Assembly: GCA_950295325.1 (NCBI GenBank)
Contig: OX485804.1
Coordinates: forward strand, 24,800,001 to 24,864,000
Direction: 5' to 3'
Length of the DNA: 64,000 bases
Origin: Polytrichum commune
Lineage: Eukaryota; Streptophyta; Polytrichopsida; Polytrichales; Polytrichaceae
A model generated the notes under the pieces. It was not told where the DNA came from. It saw only the letters and a program-made list of their open reading frames with translations, and made no database searches. Positions 11,138 to 24,287 of the stretch are shown here, one piece after another. The stretch's first letter is position 1, and every line of letters starts with the position of its first letter. Made by a program: the position numbers and the translations under genes.

Positions 11138-14100
11138 TCATGACTTCTCCAAATCTTTATCCTCCATCGGTCGATCCCCATCTTCATCTACCTTTGTCAT
11201 CTCCTCTTTTCTCGACTCTTGTTCATCAATTTGTTTCCGAAGCTCACCAAGCTGATGTTCTTTCTTCTGAACCTCCAGCAGTAAATTGTGCACCTGCAAG
11301 TTTAAATGGACTCTCAAGTTCTTCAGCACACTTGCCCATTCATAATGCGTGTTGCTTAAGTACATACTTTCTGGACAAAATAGATCACTACTACCTTGTC
11401 TGCTCACAAAATCTATCACTTTAACAATTTGAAGTTTTGATTCATTGATGCTGCTAAAATCTGTAAAACATTTAAGGGAATGTGACAGAAGTCATTGAGT
11501 TCATATAGATTTTCCTCAAAAAAATTATTTTCTCTATCGTTATTAAATGCAACAGAAGGTTGCTAAAATTTGAGAAAAAAATTCATACATACTTTCTCTA
11601 TTTATATGAATTCCAGTTTCTCTTAATTTTATCTCGTAATTAGATATTCAATATTATTTTGCTCAATTTACTTTCCCGCTTCTGAACTATTTGGCAAGAA
11701 ATGGTCAAATTGGCAAGGGGTCTATAGTAATATGAACATCACAATAGAAGCTTAAGAAAATAAAATCAAGGAAACAATTTAAGTATTTCATCTAATTCTT
11801 GACTTTTCTCATTTACTATTACCACATAGACTCTCAAAGGTAAAGAATGAGGTAAATAACTATCTGCACTACTTACCTACCTAATCCTATCATGCAAATA
11901 TGTAAGGTAACAAAAAGTCATCAGAAGTAATTCCAACAAAAACAGTCCTGAATTAATGTAGAAGCTCATTTCAAAGAAATAGATGCAGTGCCAAACATGC
12001 AGATGTGGGACAAGTAGGAGAATTTACCATCTGCTGTGACCTTTCCAACTCGTAGTTTGCATCCTCCACAGTCTCGTACATTTCTGTGAAAGTAACAGCA
12101 GACATAAACAAATTAAAAAAGAGCAAACTCCCTTGAAACCAATTTTTCTAGAGGGTTACTCCCTTGTCAGGTGATCAAGAAAGATATAGGCTATCAGTCC
12201 CGTACCTTGATAGCACCGCCTGAGTTCCATATTGAGAGACTTCTGCATAGCAAGCCGAGTCCCTAACTCATGGAGCTGCACAAAAAGCTCAACTTCTCAA
12301 GTCAGGTTGGTTGTATAGAATCATCACAAATTTCCAGAGGCAAAATAATCATGTTTAGCTAATCAAGTATTGGAATAATACCTTATACTATCAATATATT
12401 TCGTATTAATTGCACATTTATTTTTTCTCATCAACTATGTGTCACATTATACTCCTAACTAGCAAAAATATTTGTGTGAGTAGTAAAAACCCCATGGCAA
12501 TTACACTGCTTACCTTCCCTTCTGAAGCCTCACGCCCAATTTCAGAGTTCTCCTCCTGAAGAGTGCGACACTTTGCCATCAACAACTTCCCATGTTTACT
12601 GTGAGGGGTGAACTGCACTGCTGCAAGGTCATCTTGCAATTCCTTCACCCTCTTTTCTGCGGCTTCCAGTTCTTTCTGCACACAATTATCAGCCATATGA
12701 TACGAGTTTAGGACAAGGTTTCCAAAAGAATTTGAGTTAAGATTTTGAAACGAGCTTCACTATGAAGATGTCACAAGAAACGACATTCATGTTTACCTTG
12801 TGCCAAAGAGGAGCACATTAGACCATGAATATTAAACTAGCTTCAAAATCTCAACAGAAAGACAGAAACTCAAAGACTGCCCGAATTTGTGCACATTCTT
12901 GATTACCTTCATGCGGGTGAATTCTGCGTGAATAGCTGGATCCAGCAACAATTTCCGTGCCTGAACAAAACACAAGTTAGAATTCATAAAACCATGACTA
13001 AATTATGATGTATTATTCTGAATAAGAATTGCCCAGAAAAGTGAAACATGCAATTCTGGTCTGAATGTAATCGATTTCAGAACAGAGAATTGAAAAAATA
13101 GAGAGAAAAAATCATCTCACCTGTTGCATAGAGGGTTTTGACATGAGCTTCAAGTCATTCACTGCACTCTGCAAATTCCAAACCACGGGCACCAGGCACA
13201 TTGTGAGTAAATAAGACAACTCCATTCAAGCCAATTAAGTCATCAAACATGTCTGTTATATTTTACTTCCACAAATTTTGACTCATCTAGCGATTTAAAA
13301 TACTGCTTCAATCACAAAAGGATTACATATTACACAAATCTCACCTTCAGGTCTACAACCTCCTGCTCGGTGTTAGAAAGCTTTACAAGCATCACGCATT
13401 CCCTCTTCTTTGCATTCACCAGCTGCACTTCCAAAGACAGCTGTCAGTTTGTATCACTCTAAGCTAAATATTATTCAGCAACAAAAAAATTGGGTACACT
13501 GATTCCAATTCCAACAAATAGCATACGAACTGTTAAGGAATAAGTAACATGAGAAAAACATCAATAAACATCAAAAGATGAAGTTTCAAGACCTGCTCTT
13601 TCAATTGGGTCTCTGAACCCTGAAGCTTCTGCATTGCCTGGATAACGAGTGCAGGATCTGTATCGATCAAAATGTTAGCTATCAGCTCATAATCTTATGA
13701 GAGAGCACAGATTGTAAAGACACATGAAGTTGTATTCTAGGCTTGAGACACAATTGTTGGACCAATTTGCACCAACCTTATAAAGAATACAGAGAAATAC
13801 ATGACAGTCCATTTGTATAAATGGGAGCCAAAGAAAGTAAACACTGACATCTGGAGACTGTATATACATCTTTGATTGTGAAATAGCTATATGCCTAAGA
13901 AAGTAGATTGCAAAGTTGATCCACACATAAGGTCATACTTTGGTTCTCGATAATTGTAGAATTGTGTGAATATCAGAGACATCACAAGGATCATACTTGG
14001 GTACATGGTTGCTTAATACTACAAAAAACTCGAGCTCACACATTTATACCAGGAGTGCTTCCAGGGGGAAGGAATGAATCATTTTTGAAGACATTCTTCC

Positions 14101-16166
14101 ACTTGTCCAGTTCCTCGTTCACCATGCACAGAGATGCCTGAACAAGTTCTCAAGAAAATAGCATCAGATAATGGACAGAGACTAAGTAACTCCAGGTTTG
14201 TGAAACAGATTTATGATGACGATGATAGATACCTGTAAGGCATCAATGGAGCTGTCACGTTCTTCCAAGCTGCAATCCAAATGAAAACAATTATGACGAT
14301 GAAAAAAAGATACCAGATTATTAGCACATCTTCAAACAGGCCAGTAAGAAATAAAAGGACAGCTATGACAGAGACAGGGAAAAAAGTTCTCTCAAGTGTG
14401 ACAGACCTTGCACTGGACAAGCACAGAGCCCCAAATCAACAAAAGTCAAGCTTCTAGTGTTCAAACTACTAGATCTTCTTTGTATCAAATAAAATAAAAT
14501 TATGCAGGATGGCTACCTGGCCCGTAGATTGAGAATTGTTGTGGTGGCATGATCACTTCCAGGTCCAATTGAAGCATAAATCTGTTGACAGGAAAACAGA
14601 CAAATGAACATCCCATATACAAACTACAATAATTTGATCAACAATTGTGTGTAGAGCATCAGGTGTCACAAACTCTGTCCATTCTCAACCACAATTCAGA
14701 CTTTTCTCGTATAACCACAGAAGAACCAACGTTTATTGTAGAAGAATGCAGCTCAATAACATTGTAACACACCCATATAGATCTACTACAATCCAATTGC
14801 CGGTTTGTATCTGTAACAATAAAACACTGTTCCTCAATAAGCTGACTGGAGATTGAAGACTATGAAACACCTTTTTACTTGGATAAAGTTCCTCCTCGTC
14901 ATCTTCAAGGTCCGCAAAATCCCTCTTCGTCCCTGTAATTCTCAGAAACCATTAGTCATGATGTAACTGAAGACCAAGTTTGCTTTTACATCAGTTAGCT
15001 TTTGCACACACTGAGAGATGAGCCCTTCTTTTTCCGAAAAAAATCACTCATTCGTTTTCCCCTTATCGCTGTGCTGACATATTGTGTACACATTGATAAC
15101 CCTGAACAGTATCCCACTCAACACCAACCTCAACCTACCTGATTATTCAACAAAACCAATGCACACTACAAGTTTCTGTTTCATTGCATATTACACATTC
15201 CTTAAACCTAACCCACAAGTATCAGTTTTCAGAAACTCTCTCCGTTGGGAATTGATTCCCTTCTTCCCTCACATTCATGGCAAAGTTTCATCCAGCTTGT
15301 TGCTACTGTGCTGCCATTTACAAACTAGAATATATTTCCTGATATACAAAGAGTTCAGCAGATCAAGTGTCAGTAAAATGAAAAACCTGCGAAACCGGTC
15401 TCTGGTACTGCATCCCCGTCGAAGTCAAATTCTTCCTGCGCAACACCAATATGGAAGGTTAAACCCCCCCAGAAAAAAATTACAGTTCCAACCCATGATG
15501 AGGTCCGCTCCTAATTTTCTTTGACAAATTTGGACACAACATGTTGCAGCATAGAATCATATGAAAGCTCGCAGTTAGCAGAGTTTTCAAGTTGAAGGAC
15601 CTTACACTCGACCTAAACCCTTCTCTGCACTACTCTTGAAGACCAGAAAAAAGGTTACTTCTCTTCTCTAAAAAAATCATCCAACATAAGATGTGGAATA
15701 GCAGTCAACCCAATCCTCGTAACCTCTAAACTGAAGTATATTCTCCATTTGAACATTTCCAGCAATTTGAGTTGACCTAAAAACTTGACCTCAAAATGCA
15801 TCAAACTGTTTTTCCCCTAACTTGCTATGATCTCACATCCTCATAATTTTAACCTAAAATGCAAGCCAAATGTAAAGAACCGCTCGCTACCTCTTGCTGT
15901 CAGGATAACTCATAACCCAGTAACCCTCTCTGAACATAATTTCAGCGAGAATTTTGTTTATTCTCTCGAATCACCCAAAAAAAATTCTCAGAGTGCTTCA
16001 CAAACCTCAAGTTCTGAATAATGAAAACAGATTACACCCAAAAACAAATGAGACAATCTGAGAATTGCTGAGCCCTGGAAGGCCAAATTGCTGAAGAAAA
16101 CTCGAAATGTGAATGACATACATCGTCGGCGAATGGTGCGGCCGGTTGTTGTGGCTTGGACGCCAT
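11138..16166 (-). CDS. FIP37: FIP37 / WTAP homologue, m6A mRNA methyltransferase complex subunit
   Basis: Fourteen GT-AG exons join in frame (1035 nt, 344 aa; Arabidopsis FIP37 is about 330 aa). In order: 16122-16166, 15387-15435, 14871-14932, 14517-14581, 14233-14269, 14050-14137, 13593-13657, 13345-13422, 13121-13168, 12907-12960, 12514-12675, 12206-12275, 12028-12083, 11138-11293. The N-terminus has an acidic segment (RDFADLEDDEEE, 35-46), followed by a long coiled coil. Diagnostic conserved blocks are ARKLLLDPAIHAEF (180-193), DDLAAVQFTPHSKHGK (212-227), LMAKCRTLQEEN (229-240) and LAMQKS (exon 12). The acidic C-terminal tail ends in EKS. WTAP-family proteins hold the MTA/MTB methyltransferase pair in nuclear speckles for N6-adenosine methylation of mRNA; Arabidopsis FIP37 also binds FKBP12 and is essential for embryogenesis. 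All reading frames are intact. No neighbour is functionally related. Confidence 0.95.
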
Positions 16167-16367
16167 CAGAAACCCTCTGCTTCTAATTTCGATGTTTCTC
16201 CTGTCTTTCAATTCATGCGCATCCTGCAACTTCAAAGCTACTCTTTCGATTGCCTCTCCGTTGCAGATACTGACAACCTCCATTGTCCAAACCTCGCGCC
16301 GAAAAGAAGGTGCCACCGTGTCTGCCACCTCAGCTGACATATCACGCGAGGTGCCACGCGTAAGTCC
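16167..16367 (-). promoter_or_regulatory. Presumed promoter/5' UTR of the FIP37-like gene
   Basis: About 200 bp separate the FIP37 start codon from an upstream MITE. The stretch is more GC-rich than its surroundings and contains two CACGCG motifs near 16343 and 16355, resembling CGCG-box or G-box-like plant elements. No TATA box position can be defended, so this is positional inference. Confidence 0.3.
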
Positions 16368-16368
16368 A

Positions 16369-16699
16369 AGGGTGGGTTTTACATTAGGGTCCGGGTCCAA
16401 GAAACTTGGGGTTCAAAACACCCCTTGAACACCCCAATTTTTGAACCCAAGTTTGGATCTGAGCTTGAAGATCAATTTCCCAAACTATGAGGAGTATTTT
16501 CTTGAGATCGGACTGTCGTTATTTGATGGAAAAGCGATCCCACATCAACGTCATTTCATCTTTTCCACAAATACATGTGAAGGTTCATAAAATGGGGTTG
16601 TCTTGGACCTGGACTCTAGTGTATATACTTGGGGTCTAAAATATTGCTCTCAACCAATAGGATCTTTGATCTTGGACCCTAGTGTTGGGGGGGGGGGGG
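16369..16699. mobile_element. MITE, GGGTGGGT family, copy next to FIP37, with G13 end
   Basis: It starts GGGTGGGTTTTACATTAGGG and resembles the copy at 27166-27490 over the start (TTAGGGTCC, then ACTTGGGGT) and over an internal block (CTCTCAACCAATAGGAT versus CTCTCCACCAATAGAAT). The right end reads CTTGGACCCTAGTGTT followed by G13 (16687-16699). A further terminus-like sequence (TTACATAGAGTCCAAGACC) follows the G run, so the right limit may be complex. Confidence 0.55.
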
Positions 16700-19600
16700 T
16701 TACATAGAGTCCAAGACCAAGGAAATGTCAAAATTGAGCAATTTCATTGGTGAAGAGCAAAGTTCTAAAGAGGTGTATGATAAGGTCCACTTCCAAGGTT
16801 TTAAAACGAGCCGCTAGGGCCAAAAGCCCGCATTGATGAGAGGGGGAGGCTCATTAATTCAAATTGATTCAAACAAAAGTAATTGTAATGAAAGAAACAT
16901 TTTATAATTAGAGAATTCTTTGAAGGTTGAGAATCGAATCAAAGAAGTTGAGGAGAACTCAAGATACTTCTCCACAATGTATGTCCATTTCAGACACCAA
17001 CAGAGCACAAGTTTCTCTCAAAGCTTTGAATGCTTTGGTGTGCGTATCCTTTCACTTGCATAAACAAACATGCAATTAAGATTTAACTAACTGCGAAAAG
17101 GATGGCTCAACCGGTTTAAAAAAATTAAATCCACTCATACAAAGAAGTATATGGTAGTTGGCCTTAACATTTCAAAACAAGAAACAAATGCCTATGAAGT
17201 AGTGATGTCTATTGCATTTATGTTGGTTACACCTTTTCTAAGGAGCGTAGAACTTCCAGGTTGGGGGCTCACTCACATAATGAAAGCACAATTCAACTTT
17301 CAATGGATGTTCATTTACAATTTGCTTAATCAATTGAAGCACCGTCAAAGAAAATCGATAGCATACTACAAAAACCCTCTAGCCTTAAACCCACTTCTTT
17401 TTAAACCCTTTACACCCAGTTTACCCGTGTGCTCCAAACATGAGACACCAATGATGGCAAGCTTGAACACAACTTGAACAAATACCAATTGAAATGCAAG
17501 GTTGCAATTCTAGGTGCACTCTTTTGGGCTCTGGAGAATATTTCGTAAAAGTGTATTTGGGATTGTAAATCCATAACAAATTTTCATGAGTGATAAAAAA
17601 TCTTTGGCAAAGTACAAATAAAATACATATCTGTTGATGAAGTGAGATATTTTTTATGCAATTTATTTTATTCAACATTAAGGTGAAGGTCTGCATTGTC
17701 TCCATTGTCTCTTACAAAATTCACAAATCACATATTGAGTACCAACTTCAAAACTCTCCTTTAAAACACAACACCATGTCCACCATCAAATTTAGAAACT
17801 AAAGTTTTTGGACATGGATGGAAGTACAAGAGAAAATTACTCACACATATCAATGCTTACAAAGTAATGAGCACATTCAATCTAGTCAATGTGGAACTAT
17901 GCATAGAAGCATTATAACTAGCCCTATCGTTTTTCATTCCCTCCTCCTCTTTGTTACTAACATGTTCAATACATTCCCCCTGCCTTGACATCTACAAATG
18001 GTTAGATGCGATGATCATAACCCGACAACCTACTACAATGTGATGGTGTTGAGGTTGGATCTACAACCTTTTCGACTGCCTTTACATGTAATGAGATAAT
18101 TATGCAAGTAGGAGGGGACATCACATTTCTCATTCTAATTTATTTTTTAAATAAAAAACTCAACTGGTTAGAATTCATTATTGAATAACAACATGTTGAA
18201 TTATTTCAAATCGAATAAACATGGAATATTTGGCAAACTAACGTACTCCATTGGGATTTCCTGAAAACTTTCCAAATAGGTTCCTCATCCTCATCGAGGG
18301 AGATCATTGTCACTATTGAGCCAACACTACAAGGAAAGGATAGAGTATTGCATGATGGTGCCAAAATGACATTGAATATGGCAGAGTCTCTCTCGAATGC
18401 GATGAAGTATCGCTACTACACCAAAAATCGTGAATAAGTTTACATGCAATTGACATAGACATAAGAGATTATATTCAATGTTTGAAATCCACAGTTACAT
18501 TTCAAGAAAATCACATGTAGATGCATAAGCATCAATAATTGTTCCTAGTTTAGTCAGTGCCTCTATTGAGAATTGCAAAGATTTTGTTTTGTTTTTATTT
18601 GTCCAACTCTCGAAGACACGTTTACTTTCATATTTTGTGTTTAAGCAATAGTGTGATTGAAAAATGTTGGTAACTCTAATGAAATTCTCTCTACAATCCA
18701 TGTTAGCTACCCCTTTTGATCCACATTACTGTACTACCTAGACCTTATTACTATCATGATACTATTCTTGAAGGTTGTATTGGTATTGATATTGGTCAAA
18801 ACTCATAAATGTATTACCCTATGATTTGACCTACTTCCAACCATATCTTTGTGCTACACTAACTATGATGTTTAGTATCATATGGTATTATATGTCACAA
18901 TGGTAACTTTATGGATGACACGCCTTATGAAAAAGTGAACAAATATTGTTATGGATGATGGATGAGTTTATCTATTGGTCAAAACTCTACCTTCTCTTGT
19001 TGGTTATTCTTCTCTTGGTTCCGCCTCCAACCTAAGATAAATTCTCTCATGTTTGGTATAATTTGCATCCTAACAAATTTGTAATGAAATATTGTCATGG
19101 TTGATTGAAATTTGGATGAAAAATCACTTGGTAAGTGATAGTATTTGCAACATTGTAGATCTCTAATCCCATGTTGGTTGCTTCTAAACACCCATCTCAC
19201 ACCAAACTATAATTGTGATCACTTGGACGTGTCATTGTTTCTCCTTTAAGGATCATGTAAATTACTCTTCTACATACATATTATCTCTCATCGTTATGGT
19301 TTTTGTTGGTGGCATCTAGTGGCAACTTGCATCTAATTTGATTGTAGGGTGCAGGTGCAAACATCATTGACCTTTTTAGCCAACCTCTTCAAGCGTCCCC
19401 CTACTAGTTGCTTCCGAACACTCAAACTTACACCAAACTAAAGTTGACCTCACAAATTGATGATCTATAACATCATTTATCACTTGTTTATATGATATAG
19501 GATATATTGTCATTGAGACTTGCTATTGGTTTTGGAAACACGAGTGGATCTTCATTTAGGATAATCATTACAATTTTCACTTATCTCAAGTCTACTCTTA

Positions 19601-19782
19601 GACTCTTCACTGAAACCCTCAACCTCCAACCCTAGATATGATTACCAACTACTTCTTTCTTGGACAATATTCAACCTCCCTTGCACACATTATCGCATTC
19701 TACAAAATTTATGTTCAACTCTTATTTGTGATCACATTCACGTTGAAAACTCAACACCAACTCAAATGGGGTTTAGTTAAGT
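16700..19782. other. Gene-poor AT-rich interval
   Basis: No gene was recognised. The stretch at about 18430-18900 is an inverted relative of 33950-34410. The remainder shows no recognisable coding similarity; the 17151-17477 plus-strand ORF of 108 codons has no recognisable motif. Confidence 0.5.
18430..18900 (-). repeat. Dispersed repeat, inverted partner of 33950-34410
   Basis: Matching pairs include GTGGATTTCAAAC-type sequence (18485 versus 34355), TACCTAGACCTTATTACT (18737 versus its complement near 34160) and GATATTGGTCRARACTCATAA (18790 versus the complement near 34090). Both copies are diverged and neither shows a long ORF. The element type is unknown. Confidence 0.6.
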
Positions 19783-20132
19783 CTCGGGGGGGGGGGGGGG
19801 GCAGTGTGTTAAAAAGTTTAGGATATAGGTGCGAACAACCACTATTTTATAGGGGGGTATTACTTTCAATTTTTTTTATTTTTTTCACATGCTATCATTA
19901 TGTAAATTTCTACTTTGGGTTAATAGAAAAATGGCTTGCATTACTTATAATTCCAAATTACCTATTATTCCATACCCTATAGTACTTTAAAGATGTCTGG
20001 TGCCATTTTTGATACCCTATATTACTCTTAAGTCCATTTATAATTTTTAGCCCCCATGTTTTTAAAATACCCTATCATTTGTTCGCACATATATTGCTAC
20101 TCCAACCAATGACTACCCCCCCCCCCCCCGAG
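19783..20132. mobile_element. hAT-like MITE with poly-G termini, 8-bp target duplication
   Basis: The element begins CTC followed by G16 (19786-19801) and ends C14 (20116-20129) followed by GAG, so its termini are inverted copies of CTCGGGG... Flanking both sides is the same 8-mer AGTTAAGT (19775-19782 and 20133-20140). Sub-terminal GTGCGAACA near 19829 is mirrored by TGTTCGCAC near 20084. An 8-bp duplication is characteristic of hAT-type insertion. It has no coding capacity. Confidence 0.8.
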
Positions 20133-22081
20133 AGTTAAGTGTCACTTACAAGTGTAGAAGTTGGCTTGTATCTCCTAAATCATCATGAAATTGAAACATG
20201 GCTTATACATTATGGGACACAACATTGTTTGCTTATAGTTACGGGATATGATTGACGGGTAACGGTTGAAGAGACCTTTCTTTCGATGGGCTGGTTTTTT
20301 ATGTTGCCATTCTATCTAACGGACATTTTTTCATCTTCGTTTTCTTTCGACAAACACAATTAATATCATACTTTACATGACTTGTGGTAGGTCCAAAAGA
20401 AAGCCTTGCACCCAATCCCTTATAAGCACGGCCTAGCATGTGTTTTTAAAGAGCCCACCATCTTGCGTGAGCCATCCTATTTTCCCCTTGGTCCCACCTC
20501 AAAAATATTGGGGCCCTTGTTGGCTTGTTTATCACGTGGGATGAATATGACAACTCTTTGATTCCCCGATGCCCTCGTCTCCAAAACAAAACAAAACAAG
20601 GGTCAAAGGACAACCTAAAGCATGCACTCAATCATTGGCATTTAGTACCACGAAGTTAGGTTACCCGCTAGGGCCTTCTACAATGCGGTGTAAACAACCA
20701 ACGTGCATGCATGCCCGCATCGATTTCAAGCTTGTAAAGGTTTCTTTCATGCACAATTTCTATCATTAATGTAGACTTCTCAAAAGAGGCACGGTTTTTA
20801 GATTGAGGGCTTTATACATGACCTTTCAAGTATCTCAAATATGCTCATACAAATTACTACGTGTTTGCAACAAAGGTGAGATGAATACATGAAAATAAAA
20901 CAAGCACTTGGTACATACATATTCAATGTATATGGATGCACATGTCAATTTATGAGTATTACCGAGATTTTCATCTCAAAAGGATTAGTGTACATTTGGG
21001 TTACAATTGGTGTCGTCTTTTACACCATTCGGGTATCTTTATGGAGGATTTCACAAATTTTGATACTACATTGATCATCCCAATTAACAAGGGTGGTACT
21101 AATTCTTGAAGCATGCGTTGTTTAGCCAAATCCCAAAGTTGTTGAGGGCTAAATTTTTTACCAAGTGACATTAAATTCGCATATATATGCTCATTTACCA
21201 TAAATTTTAAGAAAACTAACACACGTTCTAAGGTGTTTGTATGGTGATAAACATATTTATATGGAAATACATGTTTGCTTGGGAGGTCATTTCCTCTTAT
21301 AATAAGTATACATGTGTGACAATGCAACATTTTATCAGGGGCTATTTACCTAGTAGAATGGATTATGAGGCATGTTAATTTTCAAAATAATGGTAAGTTG
21401 TTGTGATTATTGGCACCCTATTGTTAATCGTAAAATTTTGAATGGTGGATTTAATGCTAGCCTAAATTATTTATATGTATAAAAAGAAATTCCCAATTCT
21501 CCAAAGTCCTTAATGTATGTGATTAACTATAAGCCGTGCAAGAAGTACATGTACAAAACAAGGAGAACAAGCAAACTCTATGGTTCAAACTTCATGGTTT
21601 GAAATCACAGTCAAGCCTGTTGCAAAGCAATATAATAGTGTATTGACAATAACAATTAAAGACAAGAATAAGAATATGTGTTCGTTAACATATTTTTAGG
21701 GGGTTTCAAGAATTATGGTATAGTTAGAGACATGATCATGCTTCAAGGCTGGATGTATGTGTTTAAAAGTCATAATTACAAGATTTTACATGCCTTAACT
21801 CAAATCCCCCCCCCCCCCCCCCACATACACACATCAAAATCCATAAACCTTGAATTTTATCCACACTAGAAGAAACATTGATGTGATGACAATGGCTAAA
21901 TGATCAATCTACATTCAAGCAAGCTATTTTTTCCCTCACTCGCTCAATCCCAAGCTTACTCCCAAACCTTTGCACATGAAGAATTTAGGGTTCCTCAAAT
22001 GAGCCTAAATTGAATCCTTCCCCACACACACCATAATCCAAAACCCTTGATTCTATCGGGGGGGGGGGGGGGGGAGATTAA

Positions 22082-22112
22082 CTTAGAGGTAATATGTCAT
22101 ATTGCCTCTAAG
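22082..22112. repeat. 31-bp palindrome, half duplicated 57 bp downstream
   Basis: CTTAGAGGTAATATG is followed directly by its near-perfect reverse complement. The sequence CTTAGAGGTAATATGTCATA recurs in direct orientation at about 22139. Confidence 0.75.
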
Positions 22113-23446
22113 TCATATCCCCTTAGATTTTTGAATTTTCTTAGAGGTAATATGTCATATTGGATTGTAACTACTATAAGGTCCTATATAAAATATCCAA
22201 TTTCTAATTTCAACATATATTATGCAATGTGGGATAAAGGGTGCGGGTGAAAATTAAAATAAGGAATATACAGTGGTAGTCAAGGCATGCATGAAAGTTT
22301 GTTTTCTATGTTTGAAGATGGATGAAATGTTACCCCGTCGTCATTCTTAGCCATGAATTTTGTGGAGATTTTCTTGGGTTTCTTTTGAAAACAAACATTA
22401 AAGCTATGCATGCCACTAGAATCTGAGTAAGTCTTAGTTGTGGCACTTAAACTGCTAGAAACATCTTTGTCCTTAAACTTTGGATTACATTTTTCTAATT
22501 TAATTTAATTCATTCTAATAAATTCATAGGGCTGAAAGTATACCCCCCTTCACAATTTGTAAGTAATTGTATGGATCCTTGAAACATCATGAATTAGATA
22601 GTTAGGTAATTGAATGGCCCAATTAAATTACCCCCTACAATAATATCCCTCAGTTGCACATGCTATAGAACTCTCCCTAAGAAATCCCCTCCCCCCCCCC
22701 CCCTTTGATTTCAATCCACACTAAAAGAAAAACTAATGCAACAAAGAGGATGGTAGGTTTTGGATTGCAGAGTGGGGTGACAAAGGCTCGACCCGCTTGA
22801 AACCCTAGGAGACATCTCACATGTGATTTCATCCATCCTCAATTCTTCATAATTTTTTTTAACAAGTATTCATCCATTCTCCATAATTGAAGTACAAGGT
22901 ATAATAATTTTGAATGTAGCCTTTTTTGTCCATAGTATTTTATATGTACCACTTATGATGGTATGTCAAATGCTATATTACGTATAATCATGTTTCACCC
23001 ACCTAGAGCACCCTATATTATATGTAATTATGTTAAAAAATTTACCCCATATTAATATGTGGGACCTATAGTTTATCGCACATAGTTCCTATAATTTGTT
23101 TTGCCAATGCCCTCCATGAGCATGTTTGTTGGTGTATAGCACCAAGTGCCGGTAATTTCAATGAATACTACTACTATGAATATTATTTTCAGTGAATAGT
23201 GTTAGGATAAACAATGCTTCCTAGATCTTTTGGTGGTATTAATTTCATGGCGTAAAGAAATTTAGTATCACCTTCACTAATTTCCCACACTCACTATTAG
23301 CCCTCCCTCACTAATTGGGATAATCGATGTAGTAGGGCATGGGTATTTGATAGGATTTTTGTGTTCAATACCATTCATTTCTAAGGTGGAGGGTGCTTAA
23401 ACCAACACTTTGAGCTATTGCAGATACATATGCCTACGTGGTTGAT

Positions 23447-23449
<3 letters not shown>

Positions 23450-23477
<28 letters not shown>
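23450..23477. repeat. (CA)14 microsatellite
   Basis: Uninterrupted dinucleotide CA run. Confidence 0.95.
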
Positions 23478-23480
<3 letters not shown>

Positions 23481-24287
23481 TTTGGGCTAAACATAGGCAT
23501 AAAGAAAGAAAGAAAATTAGCCTCAACTCAATATTTGATGAATATTCAAAGTTAAAAACACTAGCCAATCCCTAAGTCCCGTGTATGACAACCTTGCATA
23601 TTATGAGGACCCCCCACCTTCATTGCCTAAAACCAACACAACATAGTTGGGTGCTAAACCTAGGCTAGGTCAAAGCCCAACTAGTAACAGTGCATAAAGC
23701 CACATGGGCCCCTCCATGATCCCACCCGGTTCGCTTGCAAAACTATCAAATCCCACCCCCTTTGTGCTTTGTGGGCCTACTCCTTGGCTTTGTGAGTAGA
23801 ATGGCAAGACCCCCCCCCCCCCCCCCCAAAAAAAAAAAAAAAAAAAAATCGTGTAAAGAAATGGCTAGAATAAGCACTACCAAGCGACCCTAAAGCCACC
23901 TTGAACCAAGATGAGATAAAGTGCAGCATGTTACCTTCGCTACATGGAGGTGGTAGAGGCCACTATGAGGTGGCGCCACTAATAGCACTGAAAACTGTCA
24001 CTTAGTGGGCATGGGGTTCAAGGTAGTAGAGTGTTGGCAATTGGGAGGTGTTTATAGGTGTTGGTTTTGAGCAGGGTGTTGGTTTTAGCACCCTCACCTT
24101 AGACACCATGCGAGAACCTTCACACTTTCTTTTAAATTGTTGTAGTATCAATATGTTTCACAATGGTATTGACCTAAATAATAACTCCAGGGCACAACAA
24201 TTTTTCTCACCTTGAAATGCCCACCAAATACTAGTAGTTGATTGGTATTACAAATTTGATACCCCGATGTAAGTTTGTCAACCACTA

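Larger units (their letters stand above)
20141..24286. other. Gene-poor interval rich in G/C homopolymers
   Basis: No gene was recognised. The stretch contains C17 (21806-21822), G17 (22058-22074), a C12-13 run near 22689-22702, and an adjacent C18/A21 pair (23810-23848). It also holds a (CA)14 run (23450-23477) and a 31-bp palindrome at 22082. The two C runs at 21806 and 22690 are both followed by a similar TTGAWTT...ATCCACACTARAAGAAA sequence, so they probably mark ends of one repeat family. Confidence 0.5.

Noticed and set aside
13687-14420. Hydrophobic minus-strand ORFs looking like membrane proteins
   Set aside because: They read through FIP37 introns, which are T-rich on the minus strand; the spliced frame explains the region fully.
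15084-15524. Plus-strand ORF of 146 codons
   Set aside because: It lies across an intron and exon 2 of the minus-strand FIP37 gene and has no recognisable domain.
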